Assembly: GCA_035610365.1 (NCBI GenBank)
Contig: CM069432.1
Coordinates: 228,988,532-229,052,531 of the forward strand
DNA length: 64,000 nucleotides
From: Aquatica leii
Lineage: Eukaryota; Arthropoda; Insecta; Coleoptera; Lampyridae
Direction of reading: 5' to 3'
The notes under the pieces: generated by a model
What the model was told of the DNA's origin: nothing
The model's database searches: none
What the model saw: only the letters and a program-made list of their open reading frames with translations
Translations under genes and position numbers: made by a program
Part shown: positions 1 to 10,456 of the stretch, one piece after another
How the letters are laid out: each line of letters begins with the position of its first letter
How positions within the stretch are numbered: position 1 is the first letter of the stretch

Positions 1-1321
1 CAAAAAGATATTTTGTGCCCATTGTGTGATAAGATAAGACATAGAATTTTGAGAAAACATCTTGAAGAAAATCATAAGATATGTGTTGAGCAACTAGCAT
101 TTGACTTTTGTAACAGACAGGAGTACGAAGGGTGAAAAACTCATAAAAGTAGAGACTAATTATGCAATGCAGAGAGTGAATCACACATTATGAATATAAC
201 AAGTGATACGAGAAGTGATTTATTCAATTATTTTAGTACATCTATAAATAAGATAGTTTTAAGAGTATAATTATTCTAAGAGAGCGAAAAGGACTGTTGG
301 AGCTATTAACATTCAAGAAGTATGTCTATTGCATGGATGGTATACACGGTAATAACAGAAAGAGAATGGATTTGACAATAATGCTCATCAAAGACGACAG
401 AAATGCAGGATTCCCTATTGCTTTTCTATTATCAAATCAAGTAGATCAATTAATACAGGAACTGTTTTTAGGCGCGCTTAGGGAGAGTATCCAGCAGGAC
501 ATAAAGGCCGATTATTTAATGAGTGATGACGATCCAAAATATTATAATGCATAGGTAACTACGATGTTCAATAAACCGAAAATACTTTTGTGTACTTGGC
601 ATGTTGCAAAGAATTGGAATTTTCAAGAAAAGAAAAAGGTTCGGAATCCAGACATGAAAAATGAGATAAAGAGAATTTTAAATGAGGCCCATGAAAACAG
701 ATTCGTACAGTTAACAAATGCATACTTGGAGAAACTACCAGAGGCAAACAAAATAGATTTTAACTTCGTGCTAGGTAAGGATATAAACTCCTCCACTTAT
801 CACCTGATGTATTTCTATCTTAAATAGATCCTTCGATGTGGAGGGTAGGCACCAGTCAAAAATAATAAAAGTTGTTTCTGGCCAAGTTTCGTAATATTGT
901 TACTTAAACTTATATATTGGTCTTAGATATTATTTTCAGAATTACGAAAGAAATCGAATGTGAGCTCATTGTTGCAGGAGTGCAGGAATTAATACTAATA
1001 TAGCATAGAAAGTTTTAATAATTTACTGAAGACTAACCAGCTAAAGTGACGATAGATACAGTACTTAACCCAATTGAAGGGTTAGTTGACATAAAATGTG
1101 GCAGAAGATTTTGAACATCGAAAGATCAACAGCTAATAATTACAAAGATCGGATTATTATCAAAGCACATAAAAAAGCAAAAGCAATGAAGAACAACTTG
1201 AAGGTTATTGAAAAAGTATTTGGAGAAGTTCAGGTCTCCGTTTTAGATAATGCTGCTGAACCTTTAGGAAAGAATTCACAGATCAAGTTTAATCATGAAC
1301 AAGAAATTTCGCAATTGAAAC
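1..1321 (+). pseudogene. MULE-like transposase remnant
   Basis: A broken transposase-like gene read in several frames. The first 45 codons contain a C2H2-type zinc finger (CPLC ... H-x4-H) and end in a stop at about 133. An open stretch at 297-554 continues past a stop into 564-827. Together they show the order typical of Mutator-like (MULE) DDE domains: CMDGIHG (first Asp, then His), a conserved FPIAFLLSN block, YLMSDDDPKYYNA (second Asp), and LLCTWHVAKNW (Cys-x2-His). A more distal open stretch at 1096-1353 may be the C-terminal part. Stops and frame changes show it is not functional. The 3' end runs into the start of the tandem duplication. The family call rests on the DDE block; the limits are approximate and the C-terminal assignment is inference. 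Confidence 0.6.
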
Positions 1322-1904
1322 AAAAATGGCAGAACCTGTGGCGGAACAAATAGACGAGGAACGTCGACACATCGTTCAAAAAACGTTTCATAGATTCATA
1401 GACATTACCGATGAAATACGAGGATAGGAAAAGAAACAAAACAGTAATAACCAAGAGGAAAATAAAGAAACAAGAGTATTTGTATTTTCTTAAAAAAAAA
1501 AGTGTATTTAGTTAAGGCAAACCAGTGAGATTTTTGTACTGTCTATAATCTATGCAAATATTTTGTCCTACTTTTGATCTAGCTTAATGATGTATGAATA
1601 ATGTAATGAATATAAATAACTGAAAAGAAATAAAGCCAATAAGTCTTTCAATTGATGTAAGACTCCTAAACATCAACTATTGCGAGAGATTATAATTAAA
1701 TTTATTTGAAATTATTAAGAGTCTAAATTTAAATTTATTATGAAATACACGTACAAAATTTCTTAAAATTAAAGTAGGAAACTTTAAACTCAAATTTACC
1801 ACTTGTTAATACGCATACGCATAAAAGACCCTTTGCGTTTTTTTCCGTACCAAAATCTGTCAACTTTGACAATCAATTTAAATCTTAGGTTAGTTTATAT
1901 TACC

Positions 1905-2286
1905 TGTGGTGGTTACGAAAATACAGTTAGGCTCGGTTTCACCATTAAGAATTTAACTCGAGATTAACTAATCTACGATTAAATTTAAAATCTTGTTATA
2001 TCATTGGTTATTGGTTTTTAGTAACTTTATAAAAACACAAAACTACAGTTGGCATAAGTACATACGTAAATTCCAATATAAGCGATAGAAGAGGTGAACT
2101 CACACTCATTCGTGCTTCGTCCAGTAAATTATAAACTTCCAGTAATTCGTATATCATTGTTCATATTATTTGTGTTTATTGTATTTGTTATTTCTTAATA
2201 TAAGTTTGATTCCACGGGTATAAACTATTTTTGTTATTGTGGATCGGTATTATCTATATATACATATATACCAAGTTATCCATAAC
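1905..2286 (+). repeat. Gypsy 5' LTR, copy 1
   Basis: Begins with TGTGGTGGTTAC and runs to just before the primer-binding site at 2287. Its first 59 bp (without the 87-bp insertion) recur at 5374 as the truncated 3' LTR. The exact 3' end is uncertain because no clean CA end is visible before TGGTGACC. Confidence 0.7.
1931..2017. mobile_element. 87-bp insertion in the copy-1 LTR
   Basis: Present only in the 5' LTR of copy 1. It is flanked by TTAG on both sides (1927-1930 and 2018-2021), whereas the same place in the 3' LTR stump reads a single TTAG (CAGTTAGTAAC). This is the footprint of a small insertion made after the tandem duplication. Too short to classify; possibly a tiny MITE. Confidence 0.55.
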
Positions 2287-2304
2287 TGGTGACCAACGAC
2301 GCGA
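2287..2304 (+). promoter_or_regulatory. Primer-binding site, tRNA-Trp-like
   Basis: TGGTGACCAACGACGCG follows the 5' LTR. It resembles the TGGTGACCCCGACGTG primer site known from CsRn1/Kabuki-type Ty3/gypsy elements, which is complementary to tRNA-Trp. The lineage assignment comes from this match and from the gag motif CWYH-x3-FG. Confidence 0.6.
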
Positions 2305-2410
2305 ACCACGTGGAGCAAATAAAAGCACGCCATAAAAATATCCATAGACATCAGCACGTAGAAGAAATTTTGCAGAGAAAAACTTAAAAGCCACATGAAG
2401 AAATATGCAA

Positions 2411-3065
2411 AGTTTCATTAAAAATACCCGAGTTTTGGAAGAAACAGCCGCAATTTTGGTTTCATCGGCTAGAAGCACAGTTCAGAAGTGTTAGGATCAA
2501 GCAAGACGCTACTATGTTTGATTATACAATTGTGACACCTTAGCGGAGGTATATGATTTATTGTCATCTTTACCAGAAACGGAAAAGTACAAAACTTTAA
2601 AAAAAGGACTGATACAATCATATTCAGATTCTGAGACAAAGAAAATTCAAAAACTGTTAAGCAGAATGGCTTTAGGCGATGATAAACCGTCACAATTATT
2701 GCATAAAATGCAGATGCTAAATAATAATCAAATTAAGCCTAAAATACTAAAAACATTATGACTACATCACTTACCAGCAAACATTAGGGCAGTCCTGACA
2801 GTCAGTAATGAAGAACTTGTCATAGTAGCAAGCATGGCTGACAAAATTTATGAAACGGTGCACCATATAAACGCAAATGAAGGATAAAATACAAAGTCTT
2901 AGTCTTCAGATCGAAAGCTTGACAAAAGAATTCCAAAACTTGAAGAATGGAAGTACAAGTAAGAATCATTACCGAACTAGATCAAAATCCCGATCGAATA
3001 CAAGAAATAAAAATTACTGCTGGTACCACAACAGATTTGGAGACCGTTTAACCAAGTGTACCTAA
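2411..3065 (+). pseudogene. Gypsy gag remnant, copy 1
   Basis: Decayed Gag of a CsRn1-like Ty3/gypsy element. The frame near 2421 reads IPEFWKKQPQFWFHRLEAQF, the typical start of this Gag. It breaks at a short deletion near 2530 and continues at 2561-2761 (SSLPETEKYKTLKKGLIQ...). A stop at 2759 interrupts it again. The C-terminal piece at 2877-3065 contains a basic stretch and the unusual nucleocapsid motif CWYHNRFGDRLTKC, a Cys/His knuckle as seen in Kabuki/CsRn1 Gag. No intact frame remains. Copy 2 allows the deleted codons to be placed. Confidence 0.7.
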
Positions 3066-3109
3066 CCCTCTTCCATTTTCGAAACATGAAAACTAGAAAG
3101 GGGGAAGAC

Positions 3110-4620
3110 GGTAACGACAATCGGACCCCTTGATGTACCACGTCGCTTATTTGTTCTAGACCAGGAGACTAAAATCAAATTTTTGATTGACACTGGAGCT
3201 GACAGCCTATTGCCGCAACACTTATTTAAAGGTAAATTAAGCAATAATTTAAAACTATATGCAGCAGATGTTTCACATACGGTATAAAAACTTTGCCCTT
3301 GAATTTGGGTTTGCGAAGACAGTTCATGATGAACTTTGCTATAGCAAAAGTAACACATGCTATTCTTGGCGCGGATTTTCTTCAACATTTCAAGTTACTG
3401 CTCGATGTAGCAAATCAAAAGGTAATCGACTCCACAACTTCACTAACAAGTAACTGTACAAGCAAAATGTGCAGTGTAATGGAAGTGCGAACTACACCAG
3501 ATCTCGATCCATATTGGTCTATTGTAAATAAGTATCCTAATCTGATACGACCAACACTCATGACGATGAAAGAGGGAACCGAAGTATTCCACCACATCGA
3601 AACAAAGAGTCAACCAGTATATGCAAGACCAAGACGCTTACATGCTGACAAACTTGCTGCAGATAAAAAGAAATTTTAAGTTCTTGTAGAGAATAGAGTA
3701 GTAATAACATTATTATTCAACTGGTCGAACCCACTGCACATGGTACAAAAGCAAGACAAAAGCTGGAGGCCATGTGGAGATTATCGGAAGTTAAATGGCA
3801 TCAGATTCCTATGCATCCGGACCATATTGCTGTAACGACACCATTTGGCTTATTTGAATATATAAAAATTCCGTTTGGACTCCGGAATGCTGCACAAACG
3901 TTGCAAAGATACTTAGACAAAATCTTCCAAGACTTTGATTCTGTGTACATCTATGTAGATGACATTCTGATATACGATTCTGAAGAAGAACACATAAAAG
4001 ACGTGGAAACAACTTTAGCAAGACTCAACGAGCATGGGATCGTGATCAACACGAATAAGTGCATATTAGGAGTAAGTGAAGTTGAATTTTTAAGAGTATC
4101 GGTATCAGCGAAAGGAATCAAACCCATAGCTTCGAAAATAGCAGCAATTACACAATTTTTAATGCCTACTACAGTTAAACAACTATGAAGATTCTTGGGG
4201 ATGGTCAATTGCTATCGTTGCTGGATTCGCAGAACTGCAGACATTCAACAACCATTGACAGATTTGTTAACGAACTGTAAATCAAAACAGGAAGTGATTC
4301 GATACACCGATATAGCAACAGAGGCATTCAGTAACATCAAAGAAGCATTAGCATCAACCACATAATTAGTGTACCCATGTAACAATTCACCCCTAAGTTT
4401 GTACAACGATGCATCTGATGTTGCTATCGGTGCCGTGCTACAATAATCAACAACAAACGGGGTCCAGTCAATTTCCTTTTTCTCAAGAAAACTTACAGCA
4501 ACCGAACAAAAGTTTAGCACTTAGCTGGCCATACATGCAAGTGTTCGACATTTTAACCACTTCCTGGAAGGAAAAAAATTATCTATATGGACTGATCACT
4601 AACTGCTAATTTACATGTTT
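3110..4620 (+). pseudogene. Gypsy pol remnant (protease, RT, RNase H), copy 1
   Basis: Multiple frames encode the usual Ty3/gypsy order. The protease has IDTGAD at about 3188 followed by LLPQHLF. A conserved spacer with PVYARPRRL lies near 3620. The reverse transcriptase retains WRPCGDYRKLN (about 3765), then after an internal deletion resumes at HQIPMHP, TTPFGLFEYIKIPFGLRNA and the catalytic YVDD at about 3950. Most of the segment that carries the motif-A aspartate is missing, so the enzyme is dead. The RNase H start (YNDASDVAIGAVLQ, about 4405) and a later FLEGKKLSIWTDH follow. Stops at 3679, 4188 and 4363 confirm decay. Confidence 0.8.
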
Positions 4621-4689
4621 ACGCAGAAATAAAAGAAATTGTGCCAAGACAAGGACATCAGCTGGACTTCATTAGCCAGTTCTTAATTG

Positions 4690-5290
4690 AAATCAAACAT
4701 GTAAAAGGGATAAACAACGTTGTAGCCGATTCGTTATCAAGGATTGACATAAATGTGATCAATAACGATATCGATTTTACACAAGTTGCAAAAAGTTAAC
4801 AGACAGATGAAGAGTTACCAGGTTCATATATAATGAAACCACAAGTCTTAATATTCATAGAAAGAAAATATCAAAGTGCGTCCATGCATTCCACGCCAGC
4901 ACAGGCAAACCGTGTTTAAAGCAATACACAACTTGTCTCATCCAGGTAATAGAGCAACTCAAAAGTTGATACTGGACAGATTTGTTTGGACTTGGACAAG
5001 CGAATGCCAAAAAGCTAAAATGAACAAGTACACAACAACACCACTACAACAAGTAAAGGTACCTGACGAACGTTTTTCTTGTATTCACGTTGACATAGTA
5101 GGACCACTGCCTCCATCGAATAACAATACGTATATGCTAGGAATAATAAACCGTTATAGCAGATAGCCGTAAGCAATTCCAATCAAAAAAGCAACAGCAG
5201 ATGTAATTGCAGAAAATATCTTAACACATTGGATTTCTAAATATGCAAGTAACCAAAGAACATTCGTATGCACAACAGTGGAGAAGAAAC
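4690..5290 (+). pseudogene. Gypsy integrase remnant, copy 1
   Basis: Integrase pieces: HNLSHPGNRATQKLI of the zinc-binding domain near 4930, a damaged second half (SECQKAKMN), then HVDIVGPLP with the first catalytic Asp (about 5088). A run through KKATADVIAENILTHWISKYAS ends at a stop near 5300. The second Asp and the Glu of the catalytic core, and the whole C-terminal domain, are absent. The deletion is shared with copy 2, so it predates the duplication. Confidence 0.75.
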
Positions 5291-5360
5291 AGTATCCTTG
5301 AACCATTATTAGCTACCAGCCAACCAAGGATAATCGTTCGTTTCCAGTAGGTTACTCTCT

Positions 5361-5432
5361 GACAGGGGAGTGATGTGGTGGTTACAAAAATACAGTTAGT
5401 AACTTTATAAAAACACAAAACTACAGTTGGCA
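5361..5432 (+). repeat. Polypurine tract and truncated gypsy 3' LTR, copy 1
   Basis: GACAGGGGAGTGA (5361-5373) is a polypurine tract directly before TGTGGTGGTTAC (5374). LTR identity stops after CAGTTGGCA at about 5432, so only about 59 bp of the 3' LTR survive. Positions 5433-5643 are flank shared with 10276-10456. Confidence 0.75.
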
Positions 5433-6236
5433 GAACTCGGAAACTTTTTTTTTCAATTTTCATATAATTTTAGAGACTTAATTAACAGAAAAATTATTTG
5501 TACGTATAATGTTCCACAATTGCATATTGACAATAATATATTATTATTGTTGCTTTTGTTACTTCTATGGATGAGACTGCTATGCACATTTTATTATATT
5601 TACTTGTTTCTACTTGTTATAGGTTTCCTTGAGACATAATAATAAAAATGGCAGAACCTGTGGCGGAACAAATAGACGAGGAACGTCGACACATCGTTCA
5701 TTCAAAAAACGTTTCATACATTAACAGACATTACTGATGAAATACGAGGATAGGAAAAGAAACAAACTAGTAATAACCAAGAGGAAAATAGAGAAACAAG
5801 AGTATTTTCTTTCAAAAAAAAAAAAAGTATTTAGTAAAGGCAAACCAGTGAGATTTATTAATTAACATTGTACTGTCCATAATCTATGCAAATATTGTTT
5901 CCTACTTTTGATCTAGCTTAATGATGTATGAATAATGTAATGATATTAAAAAACTGAAACGAAATAAAGCCAATAAGTTTTTCAATTGATGTAAGACTGG
6001 TTAGCATCAACTATTCCGAGAGATTATAATTGAATTTATTTGAAATTATTCCGAGTCTAAATTTAAATTTATTATGAAATACACGTACAAAATTTCTTAA
6101 ATTTAAAGTAGGAAACTTCAAATTCAAATTTACCCCTTGTTAATACGCATGCGCATAAAAGACATGTGTTTTTTTACCGTACCAAAATCTGTCAACTTTG
6201 ACAATCAATTTAAATTATAGGTTAGTTTATATTACC

Positions 6237-6527
6237 TGTGGTGGTTACGAAAATACAGTAAGTAACTTTATAAGAACACAAAACTACAGTTGGCACAAGT
6301 ACATACGTAAATTCCAATATAAGCGATAGAAGAGGTGAACTCACACTCATTCGTGCTTCGTCGAGTAAATTATAAACTTCGAGTAATTCGTATATCATTG
6401 TTCATATTATTTGTGTTTATTGTATTTGTTATTTCTTAATATAAGCTTGATTCCACGGGTATAAACTATTTTTGTTATTGTGGATCGGTATTATCTATAT
6501 ATACATATATGCCAAGTTATCCATAAC
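6237..6527 (+). repeat. Gypsy 5' LTR, copy 2
   Basis: Same LTR as at 1905 but without the 87-bp insertion. It starts TGTGGTGGTTAC and runs to the primer-binding site at 6528 (TGGTGACCAAGGACGCG). Confidence 0.7.
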
Positions 6528-6545
6528 TGGTGACCAAGGACGCGA
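6528..6545 (+). promoter_or_regulatory. Primer-binding site, copy 2
   Basis: TGGTGACCAAGGACGCG, equivalent to 2287-2304, with one base different. tRNA-Trp-like as described there. Confidence 0.55.
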
Positions 6546-7043
6546 ACCACGTGGAGCAAATAAAAGCACGCCATAAAAATATCCATAGACATCAGCACGT
6601 AGAACAAATTTTGCAGAGAAAAACTTAAAAGCCACATGAAGAAATATGCAAAGTTTCATTAAAAATACCCAAGTTTTGGAAGGAACAGTCGCAATTTTGG
6701 TTTCATCGGCTAGAAGCACAGTTCAGAAGTGTTCAAGGGATCAAGCAAGACGCTACTATGTTTGATTATACGATTGCCGCGTTAAATTGTGACACCATAG
6801 CGGAGGTATATGATTTATTGTCATCTCTACCAGAAACGGAAAAGTACAAAACTTTAAAAGAAAGACTGATACAATCATATTCAGATTCCGAGACGAAGAA
6901 AATTCAAAAACTGCTAAGCGGAATGGCTTTAGGCGATGATAAGCCGTCACAATTATTGCATAAAATGCAGATGCTGAATAATAATCAAATTAAGCCTAAA
7001 ATACTAAAAACATTATGGCTAGATCACTTACCAGCAAGCATTA

Positions 7044-7630
7044 TGGCTAATTTACACTTTGTTAAGTAGTAAGTGCAGGTGAGAAGTGATTAGTTAACAT
7101 GTTTTCATAATGTTAAGTGTTAAGTGTAAAGAAAACGTTTACACAGTAGTATTGTAGAAGTCTCAAGTGTCAAGTGATTGTCTCCGTGTCGGAAGAAAAT
7201 GGTTGAAAAACAACGATGTTTTACTGATTTTTAACAGAGCTGCTTCTCTGAGCTGTTTATTTTTGTATGCTGCACAATTTACGTTATATAGGCATTCGTA
7301 CTTTATATATTCCACTACGAAATTAATTGTTTGCTCTTCATTCCACTTCATGATTCTATTCTCCGTCCGTACTATATACTTGTCAAAGCAATACAATAAA
7401 GATATTTATTTAATAGTTTCGCGTGCTACAATCGCGGAGTACGGGGATGTGCGGGGTTAGCTACTTAACAGAAAAAATAGACAGTTGTTCTATTCACTTT
7501 ACTTTGCACTTGCACTTCGCACTCGCACTTATCCCTTAACAGCGTGACAGTTTACACCTTGATTTTACTAATCACTTAACACTTGCACTTCTCACCTGCA
7601 CTTGCTACTTAATAAAGTGTAAATTAGCCA
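7044..7630. mobile_element. PIF/Harbinger-like nonautonomous element
   Basis: A 587-bp insertion absent from the tandem partner. The ends form inverted repeats of about 45 bp with two mismatches, starting TGGCTAATTTACACTTT. The empty site in copy 1 (2786 region) reads CATTAGGGC; here the left flank is TTA (7041-7043) and the right flank TAA (7631-7633), that is, a 3-bp TTA target duplication with one later substitution. A 3-bp TWA duplication is the hallmark of PIF/Harbinger elements. The minus-strand ORF inside encodes a MADF/Myb-like protein, the known second gene of Harbingers, which supports the call. No transposase is present. Confidence 0.75.
7163..7396 (-). CDS. MADF (Myb/SANT-like) domain protein, partial
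   Basis: A 77-codon minus-strand ORF inside the Harbinger-like element. After about 16 residues it reads MKWNEEQTINFVVEYIKYE, then CLYNVNCAAYKNKQLREAAL, which matches the first two helices of a MADF domain (Trp, acidic residues, then the CLWN-x-YKN pattern). MADF/Myb-like proteins are DNA-binding partners of Harbinger transposases. The ORF is short, lacks the third helix region and sits in a nonautonomous element, so it is probably a relic rather than a working gene. The in-frame ATG at MKW could be the real start. Confidence 0.55.
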   Translation of the reverse strand: MYCFDKYIVRTENRIMKWNEEQTINFVVEYIKYECLYNVNCAAYKNKQLREAALLKISKTSLFFNHFLPTRRQSLDT

Positions 7631-7939
7631 TAAGGGCATAGTAGCAAGCATGGCTGACAAAATTTATGAAACGGTGCACCATGTAAACGCAGTATCAACT
7701 TCAAACGACAACAAAATGGAGGGTAAAATACAAAGTCTATGTATTCAGATCAAAAGTTTGACAAAAGAAGTCCAAAACTTGAAGAATGGAAGTACAAGTA
7801 AGAATCATTACCAAACAAGATCAAAATGCCGATCGAATACAAGAAATAAAAATTACTGCTACCACAACAGATTTGAAAACCGTTAAACCAAGTGTACGCA
7901 ACCCTGTCCTTCTCCAAACAGGAAAACTAGAAAGGGGGA

Positions 7940-9440
7940 GGATGGTAGCGACAATCGGACCCCTTGATGTACCACGTCGCTTATTTGTTATAGATCAGGA
8001 AACTAAAATCAAATTTTTGATTGACACTGGAGCTGACATTAGCCTATTGCCGCAACACTTATATAAAGGTAAATTAAGCAATAATTTAAAACTATATGCA
8101 GCAGATGGTTCACATACGGTATAAAAACTTTGCCCTCGAATTTGGGTTTGCGAAGACAGTTCATGTGGAACTTTGTTATAGCAAAAGTAACACATGCTAT
8201 TCCTGGTACGGTTTTTCTTCATTTTAAGTTACTGCCCGATGTAGCAAATCAAAAGTTAATCGATTCCACAACTTCACTAACAAGTAACTGTACAAGCAAA
8301 ATGTGCAGTGTAATAGAAGTGCGAACTACACCAGATCTCGATCCATATTGGTCTATTGTAAATAAGTATCCTAATCTGATACGACCAATACTCACGACGA
8401 TGAAAGAGGGAACCAAAGTATTCCACCACATCGAAACAAAGAGTCAACCAGTATATGCAAGACCAAGACGCTTACCTGCTGACAAACTTCCTGCAGATAA
8501 AAAGAAATTTTAAGTTCTTGTAGAGAATAGAGTAGTAAGAACATTATTATTCAACTGGTCGAGCCCACTGCACATGGTACAAAAGCAAGACAAAAGCTGG
8601 AGGCCATGTGGAGATTATCGGAAGTTAAATGGCATCAGATTCCTATGCATCCGGACCGGCTTATTTGAATATATAAAAATTCCGTTTGGACTCCGGAATG
8701 CTGCACAAACGTTGCAAAGATACTTAGACAAAATCTTCCAAGACTTTGATTCTGTGTACATCTATGTAGATGACATTCTGATATCCGATTCTGAAGAAGA
8801 ACACATAAAAGACGTGGAAACAACTTTAGCAAGACTCAACGAGCATGGGATCATGATCAACACGAATAAGTGCATATTGGGAGTAATTGAAGTTGAATTT
8901 TTAAGAGTATCGGTATCAGCGAAAGGAATCAAACCCATAGCTTCGAAAGTAGCACCAATTAGACAATTTCCAATGCCTACTACAGTTAAACAACTATAAA
9001 GATTCTTGGAGATGGTCAATTGCTATCGTTGCTGGATTCGCAGAGCTGCAGACATTCAACAACCATTGACAGATTTGTTAACGAACTGTAAATCAAAACA
9101 GGAAGTGATTCAATACACCGATGTAGCAACAGAGGCATACAGTAACATCAAAGAAGCATTAGCATCAACCACATAATTAGTGTACCCATGTAACAATTCA
9201 CCCCAAGTTTGTACAACGATGCATCTGATGTTGCTATCGGTGCCGTGCTACAATAATCAACAACAAACGGGGTCCAGTCGATTTCCTTTTTCTCAAGAAA
9301 ACCTACAGTAACCGAACAAAAGTTTAGCACTTAGCTGGCCATACATGCAAGTGTTCGACATTTTAAACACTTCCTGGAAGGTAAAAAATTATCTATATGG
9401 ACTGATCACTAACCGCTAATTTACATGTTTACGCAGAAAT
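7940..9440 (+). pseudogene. Gypsy pol remnant (protease, RT, RNase H), copy 2
   Basis: Parallel to 3110-4620. The protease motif IDTGADISLLPQHLY is intact here (copy 1 has lost Ile) but a stop follows at 8123. The 8130-8513 frame carries the protease-RT spacer (PVYARPRRLPADKL). The RT frame 8574-8999 reads WRPCGDYRKLNG, then jumps to GLFEYIKIPFGLRNAAQTLQ, a deletion 24 bases longer than in copy 1 that also removes HPDHIAVTTPF. YVDD is kept at about 8770. RNase H pieces follow from about 9200 with stops. Confidence 0.8.
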
Positions 9441-9448
9441 AAAAGAAA

Positions 9449-10143
9449 TTGTCGCCAAGACAAGAACATCAGCTGGACTTCATTAGCCAGTTCTTAACTG
9501 AAATCAAACATGTAAAAGGGATAAACAACGTTGTAGCCGATTCGTTATCAATGATTGATATAAATGTGATCAATAAAACGACATCAATTTTACACAAGTT
9601 GCAAACAATTAACAGACAGATGAAGAGTTGCAAGGTTCATATATAATGAAACCACAAGTCTTAATATCCATAGAATGAAAATACCAAAGTGCGTCCATGC
9701 ATTTCGCGCCAGCACAGGCAAACCGTATTTAAAGCAATACACAACTTGTCTCATCCAGGTAATAGAGCAACTCAAAATCAAAAGTTGATACTGGACAGAT
9801 TTGTTTGGCCTGGAGCGAGGAAATATATTACGCAATGGACAAGCGAATGCCAAAAAGCTAAAATGAACAAGCACACAACAACACCAGTACAACAAGTAAA
9901 GATACCTGACGAACGTTTTTCTCGTATTCACGTTGACATAGTAGGGCCACTGCCTCCATCAAAAAACAATACTTATATGCTAAGAATAATTGACCGTTAT
10001 ACCAGATGGCCGGAAGCAATTCCAATCAAAAAAGCAACAGCAGATGTAATTGCAGAAAATATCTTAACACATTGGATTTCTAAATATGCAAGTAACCGAA
10101 GAACATTCGTATGCACAACAGTAGAGAAGAAACAGTATCCTTG
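9449..10143 (+). pseudogene. Gypsy integrase remnant, copy 2
   Basis: Better preserved than copy 1. The 9449-9646 frame gives the RNase H-integrase linker (FLTEIKHVKGINNVVADSLS). The 9689-10143 frame gives HNLSHPGNRATQ, FVWPGARKYITQWTSECQ and HVDIVGPLPP (first catalytic Asp), then IIDRYTRWPEAIPIKKAT. The frame stops at 10143 just after YASNRRTFVCTT. The remaining catalytic residues and the C-terminal domain are missing, as in copy 1. Confidence 0.75.
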
Positions 10144-10205
10144 AACCATTATTAGCTACCAGCCAACCAAGGATAATCGTTCGTTTCCAGTAGGTTACTC
10201 TCTGA

Positions 10206-10275
10206 AAGGGGAGTGATGTGGTGGTTACAAAAATACAGTTAGTAACTTTATAAAAACACAAAACTACAGTTGGCA
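10206..10275 (+). repeat. Polypurine tract and truncated gypsy 3' LTR, copy 2
   Basis: GAAAGGGGAGTGA precedes TGTGGTGGTTAC (10217). Identity to the 5' LTR ends after CAGTTGGCA, exactly as in copy 1. Confidence 0.75.
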
Positions 10276-10456
10276 GAACTCTGAAACTTGTTTTTTCAAC
10301 AGAAAAATTATTTGTACGTATAATGTTTCACAATTGCATATTGACAATAATATATTATTATTGTTGCTTTTGTTAGTTCTATGGATGAGACTGCTATGCA
10401 CATTTTATTATATTTACTTGTTTCTACTTGTTATAGGTTTCCTTGAGACATAATAA

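Larger units (their letters stand above)
1322..5643 (+). repeat. Tandem duplication, copy 1 (degenerate gypsy locus)
   Basis: A 4.3-kb unit that is repeated directly at 5644-10456. The unit starts with AAAAATGGCAGAACCTG (1322 and 5644) and ends with GAGACATAATAA (5642 and 10456). It covers about 580 bp of flank, a complete 5' LTR, decayed gag and pol, a 59-bp stump of the 3' LTR and about 210 bp of further flank. Both copies share the same truncated 3' LTR and many of the same stops, so the element died before the segment was duplicated. Confidence 0.85.
6629..7886 (+). pseudogene. Gypsy gag remnant, copy 2 (interrupted)
   Basis: The better preserved Gag. One frame is open from 6629 to 7069 without an upstream ATG and reads IPKFWKEQSQFWFHRLEAQF at the N-terminus, then FDYTIAALNCDTIAEVYDLL and SSLPETEKYKTLKERLIQ. 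It is cut at 7043 by the Harbinger-like insertion and resumes at 7634 with IVASMADKIYETVHHVNAVS, a coiled-coil-like stretch (KIQSLCIQIKSLTKEVQNL) and a damaged Cys/His knuckle at about 7855. The first ATG in frame is at 6758, too late to give the conserved N-terminus, so the true start has probably been lost to a frameshift near 6636. Confidence 0.75.
5644..10456 (+). repeat. Tandem duplication, copy 2 (degenerate gypsy locus)
   Basis: Direct copy of 1322-5643, lying head-to-tail with it. It is about 490 bp longer, mainly because of the 587-bp Harbinger-like insertion at 7044-7630, offset by small deletions, including part of the reverse transcriptase near 8655. Copy 2 lacks the 87-bp insertion found in the 5' LTR of copy 1 and retains some gag codons lost in copy 1 (around 6780). 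Confidence 0.85.
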
